Assembly: GCF_007754425.1 (NCBI RefSeq)
Contig: NZ_CP037452.1
Span: 124,001-188,000 of the forward strand
DNA length: 64,000 bases
Reading direction: 5' to 3'
Source: Gimesia fumaroli
GTDB lineage: Bacteria; Planctomycetota; Planctomycetia; Planctomycetales; Planctomycetaceae
In this document: piece after piece, positions 9,375 through 16,970 of the stretch
How positions within the stretch are numbered: position 1 is the first letter of the stretch
How the letters are laid out: each line of letters starts with the position of its first letter
Translations under genes and position numbers: made by a program
Notes under the pieces: generated by a model
Told to the model about the DNA's origin: nothing
What the model saw: the letters and a program-made list of their open reading frames with translations, nothing else
Databases searched by the model: none

Positions 9375-9500
9375 ATGCGTCGCGCGCGAGTGAGCACCGA
9401 TTTCATACTGAATCCCTCGCTCCCTGTGATTCTGCTCCCCATAAAACCCACTGGTTTGAGGCAAATTTAGAGAAATCAGAGCATCAGGATGTCTCAGATT

Positions 9501-9520
9501 GTGCGACAAAGTGCGACAAA
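9501..9520. repeat. Tandem 10-base direct repeat
   Basis: GTGCGACAAA occurs twice back to back (9501-9510, 9511-9520). A degenerate third unit (TACGACCAAC) follows directly, and GTGCGACACA occurs again about 70 bases further on. Confidence 0.6.
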
Positions 9521-9935
9521 TACGACCAACTTTTGACACAACGCCGACAACCTTGTGCCAGGTCTTGTCCAAAGCGGACCAACGTGCGACACACTTCAGG
9601 TCTTGACGTTCCCACGCGGCTCGCGAAGATGAAATCAGCTGGAAAAACAGTCTTGCATCAAACCCAAACCTAAAATCACTCATGACGAAGGTCCTGTTAA
9701 AAAACTGAGCGGCTCGATACCAGCCGCCGTGATTATTGAAGTGGTTTTCAACATCAGGAGACGGCTTTGCTCTCTCACCGCAGAAAAAATTTGAACCCAC
9801 GCATTCTACCCGATATGATCAACCTGACCGCAGATGAACAATGGTAAGTGACCCAATTCAAAAATAGGGATAGGCCCGAATAAAATTCGAGCAGCAAGTG
9901 ACAGAGTATGCATACTGATTTCCCTCAGTGGGTAG

Positions 9936-9957
9936 CACTGTTGGCTTGCCAACAGTG
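9936..9957. repeat. 22-base palindrome, copy 1 of a dispersed family
   Basis: CACTGTTGGC and GCCAACAGTG form perfect 10-base arms around TT. A related copy at 50036-50058 has a compensating T-A to C-G change in the stem. Both copies lie between genes. Confidence 0.7.
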
Positions 9958-10084
9958 ATCGAGAAAACGGGTTGACGAAAGAAGTAAATGATTCATTGTT
10001 CGTGTTTTTCATGGTAGCAAAAAAGAATCGCCGGGTACGAAAAAATTCTGCTGCATTAACACTATGTAACAAGGTCGAGGACGA

Positions 10085-10339
10085 ATGTTTTTCAAGCGAA
10101 AACCATACCGTGTCAAGTTGAGAGGACACTCCAGGGTGATCTACTCAGAAGGGTCAAAGGTCATGAATCTTTTTTATGAGATGACCAGTGGTGATGAAAT
10201 TGTCATGCACAGAAACGAATTGCAAAGATGGTCTCCACCCGATGACAGATTCGTAATTTCGGAGGAAGAACAAGCTCGAATTCAAACCAATATTTCCGAA
10301 GAATTAATGCGATCTAAAATTCCTGTGGAATGGGCATAA
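10085..10339 (+). CDS. 84-residue protein, possibly Imm74-like immunity protein
   Basis: The product is a short acidic and aromatic protein. GAGG lies upstream of ATG 10085. It has no signal peptide or membrane segment and should be cytoplasmic. The pattern VIYSEGSKVMNLFYEM, then a Trp-Ser-Pro-Pro segment and a C-terminal Glu-rich helix, reminds me of short Imm74-type immunity proteins of polymorphic toxin systems. That comparison is from memory and needs a profile search. The stop codon overlaps the next start (TAATG at 10337-10341), so the membrane protein downstream is translationally coupled to it. No toxin gene is adjacent; the nearest toxin-like gene lies about 6.6 kb away on the other strand. 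Confidence 0.7.
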   Translation: MFFKRKPYRVKLRGHSRVIYSEGSKVMNLFYEMTSGDEIVMHRNELQRWSPPDDRFVISEEEQARIQTNISEELMRSKIPVEWA

Positions 10340-11316
10340 TGAAACATCTACCCCCCGGAATCGCTTTGTTACTGCTGGGCCCGCTGTTCGGCGAACTGAT
10401 TTCAGGGCACCAGACACTGTTTCAATTTATCAACCCGCTGAACTTTATTCTGTCAGCGCTCCCTTATGGTTGTGGCGCTGTTCTCTGTCGGGAACTGGTG
10501 GTGCGCTGGGGCAAAGGTTGGTTTGCACTGGTGCTGTTGGGAATCGCGTTTGGGATTTATGAAGAGGCGATTGTCGCCCGCTCGTTCTGGGACCCCGAGT
10601 GGGCCGAACTGGGTGCGCTCCGCGACTACTCATATTGGCAGGGGGTGACCTGGATTTATGCCGAAGTCCTGATTCATTTTCATCTGACCATCAGCATTCT
10701 CTGCAGTGTCGTATTAGCGGAAATTATTTATGCTGATCGACGAAACGAAACGTGGGTCAGCAACCGTGGGCTCATTGCCTGTGGAGTAGGCTTACTTCTC
10801 TGGATGCCGGCGCTGATGCTCATTAATCCTTACATGCCGCCCCTGGGTGGTTTTGTGCTTTCCTGGCTGGCGATCGCTGGTTTAGTCTACGCTGCCTGGC
10901 GGCTGCCGAATCAGGTCTTTCCACAACGCGATGGAAAGTCAGTCCACCCGTTCTGGTATGCGTTGATTGCCGCCGTGAATATGACGCTGGTGTTTGTCAG
11001 CGTGTTCGTACTGCCGGAACTGAATCCTGCCTGGCTCCCCGCCTGGCCGGCAGTGTTTGTCTTTGTCGCTCTGCTGGATGCGCTCACATTCTGGATCATC
11101 ATGCGCTGGTCCGGCAATGCGACCGCCTGGGACGATCGACACAAGCTGGCGCTGGTCATCGGCCTGACGGCGTTTTTTATTCTGATGGATTTTCTCAAAG
11201 ATCTCGAATCCGATTTCACCGGGCTCAGCATCGTCGCTCTGATCACCATCTGGGGCTTCTACAAAACATGGCTGCACGTGAAACACAGAGCCGGAACCTG
11301 CCCACAACCACTGTAG
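10339..11316 (+). CDS. Polytopic membrane protein of unknown function
   Basis: The product has 325 residues with about eight to nine hydrophobic helices and short loops. ATG 10339 is chosen because it overlaps the upstream stop codon; an in-frame ATG at 10330 is also possible. A conserved-looking IYEEAIVARSF segment follows the second or third helix. The paired glutamates within a membrane helix recall CPBP-type membrane proteases (EExxxR), but the spacing to Arg is one residue too long and I cannot identify the later His motifs with confidence. I therefore leave the function open. Coupling to the 84-residue cytoplasmic protein suggests that the two act together. Confidence 0.75.
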   Translation: MKHLPPGIALLLLGPLFGELISGHQTLFQFINPLNFILSALPYGCGAVLCRELVVRWGKGWFALVLLGIAFGIYEEAIVARSFWDPEWAELGALRDYSYWQGVTWIYAEVLIHFHLTISILCSVVLAEIIYADRRNETWVSNRGLIACGVGLLLWMPALMLINPYMPPLGGFVLSWLAIAGLVYAAWRLPNQVFPQRDGKSVHPFWYALIAAVNMTLVFVSVFVLPELNPAWLPAWPAVFVFVALLDALTFWIIMRWSGNATAWDDRHKLALVIGLTAFFILMDFLKDLESDFTGLSIVALITIWGFYKTWLHVKHRAGTCPQPL

Positions 11317-11621
11317 AAATCGGGCGTTCCTTTCTGATGTTTTATGAATTTCCATTGTGAGTTTGTACTGGCGGTGCGTCGAGAGGCGGGTCGACACATC
11401 GATCGACCCCTACGAGCGTGTTTTGTAAGTGCAAGCCCGTATTTTGATGCGTTGCGTTCATAAAAATCGCATTTTTTAATGAATTCTATTTTCCAATAGG
11501 TATCATAGAGCCTGATTCTGTTTTTCTGAATCCGATCCGTTCGAGAACTCAATTTCTGACGCTGCTAGCCGGCGGGCACACGGCTCAAGTGTAACTTTCT
11601 TATCATCTGAAAGCAGATACA
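11317..11621. other. 305-base gap with an inverted repeat and probable promoter
   Basis: GGGTCGA (11388-11394) and TCGACCC (11403-11409) form an inverted repeat. A second small one (AGCCG...CGGCT, about 11567-11585) lies just upstream of the next gene. No T run follows either. The rest is AT-rich and probably holds the promoter of the gene at 11622. Confidence 0.5.
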
Positions 11622-14600
11622 ATGAAGTACGTCCTTTCGCCACTGCGCCGGAATGCAATATTGCTTGTGTTTCTGTCTCTCCCTCTCATGGTAACTGCAG
11701 CTGAGCCTGCCTCGCAGAAGAAGACAAAGTCGGAAACTGAAGACAATGTTGTCTTGAGCGGAGTCGTCGTAGATGAACAGGACCAACCGGCGGAAGGAGT
11801 CAAGGTCTTCGTCGAATGGCAGTACCCGGAACAGGATCGGGCCGAAACCAAAACCGACAAGCAGGGACGCTTCACATTGCGCGTATCCGCTCAAAGTGTA
11901 CGGCATCAAGCGGTCCAGGCAGTTGTGAATTCACCACCGCAAATGGCACAGCATGCGCTACCCTGGGTCATCAAGGGCAAAGATCCTTCTCTGGGAAAAT
12001 TGCGATTGCAATTACAGCCAGCGCAACGCGTGGAGCTGCACGTTGTCGATGCCACAGGCAAACCGATCGCTGATGCCAAAACAGGCATCATGGGCGATTA
12101 TCGGATTTGGGGTACGCGTGAAACCGATAGCAAAGGCCAAGTTGTCTATCATGTGCCTCATGATGTGAAAATTAAATATGTGTTCGCGCTCAGCGATAGG
12201 CATGGTGCGGATTACAAAGCCTACGTCTTACCCCGTGGTCAGTCCGGAGACAAAATCACCAGGCCACCCGCGTTGCCCGATCATTCCGTTCAATTGAAAC
12301 TGGAGGGAGCCCAACCTCTGAGAGTACAACTGAAAGAGCCAGACGGCACGCCAATCGCAGGCGTCAATGTCTCTCCCTGGTACATCAAGAAGCCAGATCA
12401 ACCACAGGATCTGAATCTCTCTTATTTCTACAAATTGATCCAGCAAACAACGGATGCAGAAGGTAATGTCGTCTTTGGATGGATTCCTCGCTGGCATCAA
12501 ACTCCCCTTACCATCTGGCCTCGCGATCAAGAGCACGTCCATCAACGCGGGTCGTATGATCCGAAAACAGGGGAGGGCACGCTGACCATCAAGCTGGAAA
12601 AGCTGGTCCCGATTTCAGGGAAAATAACACTCCCCGATGGTTCACCGGCAAAAGGGATCTCTGTCTCTGCCTCTGGTGAAGGGTATCAGTTTGACTCGTT
12701 TCGAAAATCGGCGCACACTGATGAGCAAGGCCGTTATGTCATCAAGGCGGCTCCCAATCAGGTTTATCTCGTTGTGGTGAATGACAAGAAATGGGCGTCC
12801 GCTCCGCACACCGGATTTGCGCTCTGGCCAGACAAGCCGATCGAAAACCTGGATTTCCAGCTCCGCCCCGCGACCCGTTTATTTGGTCGTGTCACCGTCG
12901 GTTCCCAGAATGAACCGGTCAAAGGTCAGCGAATTCATGTCTATCAGTACGGTCAGGATGCCAACAATATGCAGGGTGTAAAGCTGCCCAATCCGGAAAA
13001 CAGTAATAAATGGGTGCAGCCCATTACTGTGCATAGCACTTCAACCGATGAAAACGGGAAATTCGAATTGTCTGTCGGTGATGGGAAGTTTGATATTCGC
13101 GGCCCCGCACAGATCGCGGTTCAGAGAACAAACACCGTCCAGAAATTTGAAATCGCCGGCGAATCGGAAAAGGAGTTTAACTTCCATGCCGTCCGACCGG
13201 AGAAAGGAATTCTGGAAGGAACCATCGTCGCAGGTAACCCGCCTCAGCCGGTTCCGGATGCCGAGGTCACCGGAATCTATCGCGCCAGCCTGGCAGGGGG
13301 TGATATGAAGGCAACAACAGACAAATCAGGTAAGTTTAAAGTCGAACGCGAACTGCATCGCACCGTGATTTACGCGCGCAGTCAGGATAAAAAACTGGCG
13401 GGTGTCGTCGAGATCGGCCCCGATGATAAAACCGTCACGGTGTCACTTCGTCCGCTGGGAACTGCTTCCGGCCAGCTCGTCGATGCGAAAACAAAACAGC
13501 CGATGCAGGAGCGTGAAATCAGCTACGGCGTCAAAGTGCATCTTGGCAATAATAACGCACCCTGGCGAACCAGTTTTGGCGGAAAGACCACCACTGATCA
13601 AGAGGGACGATTTGAAATCTCTAATCTGGTTCTGGGACAGAAATATGACATCAATCTGGTAATTCGCCCGAAAGATAATCCCAACAGAATCAGTTGGCGG
13701 TCTGTTGAAACGGTGAAAGCGGAAGAGAGTCAGCCGATCGACCTCGGCGTTCTGGAAGTCAAACCTCCTCCCAAGCCCTATAAGCCACCGACACTGGAAG
13801 AACGCATTGCCAAAGCATTCAACGTAGAAGGCACGCCCCTCGAACGGTTTGCAAAGTCAAAGCGGGACGCCAAAATCACCATGCAGCATCTACTGATTCT
13901 GTTTGGCGATCCCCAAAGCGAAGCAGTCAAGCAATTTATGACCCTGCGTTATCAGGATCAGGACGTTCGTAAGGAGCTGTATTCGTTCCTCGTGATGGCC
14001 GTCGATACGTCTGCCGACAAACGCGACGCTGCGCAGGAACTGGCTAAAACACTGGGAAAAAATCTCGACGGGGTCCATGCCGACTTCTCTCTGGTCATCA
14101 CCGACGAACAGGGCAAACCCATCGCGAACGCCGATGCCGGTTCTCTATCAACAGACGGCAAGATCAACAAGGAGAAAATTCTCGCGCTATTGAAAGCACA
14201 CACCGTACCAACACTCGATGCACAAGAGCTGCTCGCGACCGCGCTCAAACAAGCGAAAAAAGAAAACAAACGCATTATCATTCAGGAAACCGCAACCTGG
14301 TGCGGCCCTTGCCGACTGCTCTCCCGGTTTCTGGTCAAGGAACGCGAATTATGGGAACGCGACTATCTCTGGATTAAGATCGATCACCGCTGGACCGGTT
14401 CCCGCGAAATGATGAAAACCATGCGCGCTGGTGCCCAGGGGGGGATTCCCTGGTGGGCGATTTTAGACCAGGACGGCAAAGTGCTGGTGACCTCCAACGA
14501 CGAGGAAGGCACGAACATTGGTTTTCCCGGCGAGCAAAGCGGCCACGAACATTTTCGTAGCATGCTGGAAAAAACGGCCATCCGTCTGACGCCGATGGAC

Positions 14601-14639
14601 ATCAACACGCTCGTCGAGTCTCTGAAACAGAATGAATAA
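11622..14639 (+). CDS. Large secreted protein with carboxypeptidase-regulatory-like repeats and a C-terminal thioredoxin domain
   Basis: The product has 1005 residues. A signal peptide occupies about residues 1-26 (cleavage near VTA-AEP). At least five transthyretin/CarboxypepD_reg-like beta modules follow, each with the pattern G-x-V-x-D/E...P-x-x-x-x-x-V...T-D-x-x-G-x-F/Y (near residues 45, 335, 425, 530 and 620). These domains normally mediate adhesion or spacing. The last 150 residues are a thioredoxin fold with W893-C894-G-P-C897 and a probable cis-proline in GGIPWW. A redox function in the periplasm is therefore likely: disulfide reduction or isomerisation on a long beta-rich arm. It is a single gene with no obvious partner. 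The module count is by eye. Confidence 0.85.
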   Translation: MKYVLSPLRRNAILLVFLSLPLMVTAAEPASQKKTKSETEDNVVLSGVVVDEQDQPAEGVKVFVEWQYPEQDRAETKTDKQGRFTLRVSAQSVRHQAVQAVVNSPPQMAQHALPWVIKGKDPSLGKLRLQLQPAQRVELHVVDATGKPIADAKTGIMGDYRIWGTRETDSKGQVVYHVPHDVKIKYVFALSDRHGADYKAYVLPRGQSGDKITRPPALPDHSVQLKLEGAQPLRVQLKEPDGTPIAGVNVSPWYIKKPDQPQDLNLSYFYKLIQQTTDAEGNVVFGWIPRWHQTPLTIWPRDQEHVHQRGSYDPKTGEGTLTIKLEKLVPISGKITLPDGSPAKGISVSASGEGYQFDSFRKSAHTDEQGRYVIKAAPNQVYLVVVNDKKWASAPHTGFALWPDKPIENLDFQLRPATRLFGRVTVGSQNEPVKGQRIHVYQYGQDANNMQGVKLPNPENSNKWVQPITVHSTSTDENGKFELSVGDGKFDIRGPAQIAVQRTNTVQKFEIAGESEKEFNFHAVRPEKGILEGTIVAGNPPQPVPDAEVTGIYRASLAGGDMKATTDKSGKFKVERELHRTVIYARSQDKKLAGVVEIGPDDKTVTVSLRPLGTASGQLVDAKTKQPMQEREISYGVKVHLGNNNAPWRTSFGGKTTTDQEGRFEISNLVLGQKYDINLVIRPKDNPNRISWRSVETVKAEESQPIDLGVLEVKPPPKPYKPPTLEERIAKAFNVEGTPLERFAKSKRDAKITMQHLLILFGDPQSEAVKQFMTLRYQDQDVRKELYSFLVMAVDTSADKRDAAQELAKTLGKNLDGVHADFSLVITDEQGKPIANADAGSLSTDGKINKEKILALLKAHTVPTLDAQELLATALKQAKKENKRIIIQETATWCGPCRLLSRFLVKERELWERDYLWIKIDHRWTGSREMMKTMRAGAQGGIPWWAILDQDGKVLVTSNDEEGTNIGFPGEQSGHEHFRSMLEKTAIRLTPMDINTLVESLKQNE

Positions 14640-14877
14640 CGACTGGGTGGCATCCATGAGGAAGCTGATCAGCAGGGTAGAAGTGAGACCACGGCTTACA
14701 ATCAAACAACGATTGCGTCTACGCGTATTCTGGTAGTCATTCAAAACCCCGCTTCCGCGTAGCCCGTCGAAAAAAATCCAAAAACATTTCAAAAATCGCG
14801 TGATATTCTCTGAATCGCACCGCCTCTCAGGTAGTCTGGTAACATTCCATTTCCACAGAACGTAGAAAGTCAGTTCC

Positions 14878-15264
14878 ATGAGCCCAGCTGAGATCAGTGC
14901 ACCCAAGTCGAATCGAAAAACCCTGGTTCTTCCACTTCTGATTATCGCGATCGGCAGCGGCTGGTTACTCACCACGCTGGGGCTGGTGCCCGGCCTCAAC
15001 TGGATCTGGGTCCTTGGTCTGGCGATTATCGGTCTGCTCTCGTTTGCCGTTAGTGGCCTCGACAAATCGACGGTTGTGATCGGGCCTTTTTTCCTGATCG
15101 CCAGTTGCCTCTCCGTCCTGCGTCAAACCGGACGACTTTCCTTAGATGTCGAAGTGCCGATTCTGGTGATTGTGATCGGCGTCTTACTGCTCATCGCTCG
15201 CAGTAAATCGATTCCCTTTCCCGAATGGATGGTCCTGGACCCTGAAAACAAACCGGCCGAGTGA
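14878..15264 (+). CDS. Small membrane protein, LiaF/LiaI transmembrane-region-like
   Basis: The product has 128 residues with four predicted membrane helices in two pairs: residues about 16-35 and 42-60, then about 66-82 and 92-107. The helix pattern, the GLVPGLNWIWVLGLAIIGLL segment and the short cytoplasmic ends fit the membrane region often found in LiaF/DUF5668-type proteins. No soluble domain follows, so it is the membrane part only. Function is unknown; relatives are linked to envelope-stress sensing, which I infer only by resemblance. It stands alone between the thioredoxin-containing protein and the CoA-transferase-like gene. Confidence 0.7.
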   Translation: MSPAEISAPKSNRKTLVLPLLIIAIGSGWLLTTLGLVPGLNWIWVLGLAIIGLLSFAVSGLDKSTVVIGPFFLIASCLSVLRQTGRLSLDVEVPILVIVIGVLLLIARSKSIPFPEWMVLDPENKPAE

Positions 15265-15398
15265 GTTCAACGTGTCACATAAAATGCATTCCAAAACAAA
15301 AATTGTCTCCCTGCACTGAATTCGATATCATCCGCCAAACAACAGATTGAGATCAGTCTGAAATCATTTCCAGAAGACTTAGATCAGCGAGTGGCAGA

Positions 15399-16889
15399 AT
15401 GCAGGGAACAGCGACACAACAGCAGATATTCGAAGAAATCACCGCACCGCTGGGCGTGACCTTTGATTCGGAGAGTCCGGTCAAAATCATTCAGCAGCCC
15501 GGCTATATCGATTCACCTGTGGCCTCGCATGATTTCGCGACCGCGGCGCTCGCTGCGCTTGGTAAGGCGACCGCGACCATCGGTCAAATGCGCGGGCTCG
15601 GCTCACAGGCAATGCACATCGACCGCCGCCATGCGGGACTGGTGCTGAATTCGGTCGCCTATCATTTTCAGGAAGGCTGGCAACTCGATATTTCGCCCGT
15701 GCATACACCCGTAAATAACTTCTTTGCGACCAAAGACGGTCGGCACGTGATGTATAACGGGGCCTACACTCATCTGCGGGAAGGCATTCTACAGTTTTTG
15801 AATTGTGTGGGAGAACCGGAGGCGATTGCCGACGCGACATCACACTATGCTGCGCAGGATCTGGAAGACCGGCTTTCTGCGCTGGGGCTCTGCACGACCA
15901 TTGTCCGTGATCGGGAAGAATGGCTGTCGCATCCGCAGGGGAAAGCGATCGCCGCCGCACCGGTGATTGAATTGACAAAAATTGCCGATGGTCCGCCCGA
16001 ACCGTTTACGGAAGACGCATCGCGGCCCCTGGAACAGATTCGTGTGCTCGAATTTGCGCGGGTCCTGGCCGGGCCGACGATTGGTCGCAGTCTGGCGGAG
16101 CAGGGGGCCGACGTAATTCACGGCCGCCATCCTTATCTCGATCACATTTTTCCTTTTGAAGTTGAGACCGGCTGGGGGAAAAAGGCGGCTTACCTCGATT
16201 ATCAATCTGAGCGGGATCGCAGTTTGATTTTCGACTTACTCGAATCAGCCGACGTCTTCATCGATGGACTGCGCCACGGTGCCATGGCGCGTGCGGGTTA
16301 TTCCGTTGAAGAATTGACGCGACGAAAGAAAAATCTAATCATCGTGCAGCTTGACTGTTACGGATTTCAAGGCCCTTGGGCAGAGCGTCGCGGCTGGGAG
16401 CAACTCGCACAGAGTTGTACGGGACTGGCGAAAATCCATAGCGCCAATCAACCGCAGCTCAGTTTGATTCCCGCTTATTTCAACGATTATGGGACCGGTT
16501 TGCTGGGAGCCCTTGGTGCGACAGCCGCCCTCATTCGTCGTGCGACCGAAGGGGGGAGTTGGCTGGTTCGTGTGGCGCTGGCCAAAACGGCGATGCTCGC
16601 GACCCGGTATCACAACAATGTTGAAGAACCCGTGCCGATTACACAGGAAGACCTGGAGAATTATCTCGTCGATCAGGAGAGCCGCCTGGGGCTGCTCACG
16701 CGGGTCGCACCGGCAATTCAGTTCGAACGCACTCCTGCATTCAGCGCTCGCGCAGGCACTGCTCCCGGCTCAGATACACTCAATTTATGTTGGGACACTG
16801 AACCGGCGCCCTCCCAGCCGCTGCCCCATCGACCTACCGAAATCTTCCACCAGCACCAGGTTCACTGGAAAGCCAATCAGACGTTGTGA
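15399..16889 (+). CDS. CoA-transferase family III (CaiB/BaiF)-like protein, probably noncatalytic
   Basis: The product has 496 residues. The second half (from about 205) begins with the family III signature RVLEFARVLAGPTIGRSLAE and GADVI. Family members transfer CoA between carboxylic acids through a covalent aspartyl-CoA intermediate. In my alignment the catalytic Asp region reads VRVALAKTAML, with Lys where Asp is expected, so normal chemistry is doubtful. The first 200 residues also look like a piece of the same fold, including NFFATKDGRHVMYNG, which resembles the late part of family III enzymes. The protein may thus be two halves in tandem. It has no operon partner and ends 81 bases from the convergent toxin-like gene. 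Confidence 0.8.
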   Translation: MQGTATQQQIFEEITAPLGVTFDSESPVKIIQQPGYIDSPVASHDFATAALAALGKATATIGQMRGLGSQAMHIDRRHAGLVLNSVAYHFQEGWQLDISPVHTPVNNFFATKDGRHVMYNGAYTHLREGILQFLNCVGEPEAIADATSHYAAQDLEDRLSALGLCTTIVRDREEWLSHPQGKAIAAAPVIELTKIADGPPEPFTEDASRPLEQIRVLEFARVLAGPTIGRSLAEQGADVIHGRHPYLDHIFPFEVETGWGKKAAYLDYQSERDRSLIFDLLESADVFIDGLRHGAMARAGYSVEELTRRKKNLIIVQLDCYGFQGPWAERRGWEQLAQSCTGLAKIHSANQPQLSLIPAYFNDYGTGLLGALGATAALIRRATEGGSWLVRVALAKTAMLATRYHNNVEEPVPITQEDLENYLVDQESRLGLLTRVAPAIQFERTPAFSARAGTAPGSDTLNLCWDTEPAPSQPLPHRPTEIFHQHQVHWKANQTL

Positions 16890-16970
16890 GAAGGGTACTT
16901 CAGCTGATCCCCGAGTCTTGTTCTGTGGATCTTTTGGCAAACGTCATTCGAAAGAGTGCTGAAGTTGCTT

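Larger units (their letters stand above)
9258..10084. other. 827-base gene-free stretch with several repeats
   Basis: ORFs here overlap on both strands, have no ribosome binding sites and encode Arg/Ser/His-rich products with no domain, so I call none of them. The stretch contains a hairpin at 9346-9374, a tandem 10-mer at 9501-9520, a 12-base palindrome at 9905-9916 and a 22-base palindrome at 9936-9957 that recurs elsewhere in the window. It could be a decayed mobile element or a dense regulatory and repeat island. Confidence 0.6.

Noticed and set aside
8540-9451. 303-codon minus-strand ORF opposite the third secreted gene
   Set aside because: It has no ribosome binding site and overlaps a supported gene and terminator.
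9153-9800. 215-codon minus-strand ORF spanning the end of the secreted-protein gene, its terminator and the repeat island
   Set aside because: It runs through the intrinsic terminator, overlaps other ORFs, has no ribosome binding site and encodes an Arg/His/Ser-rich product with no domain.
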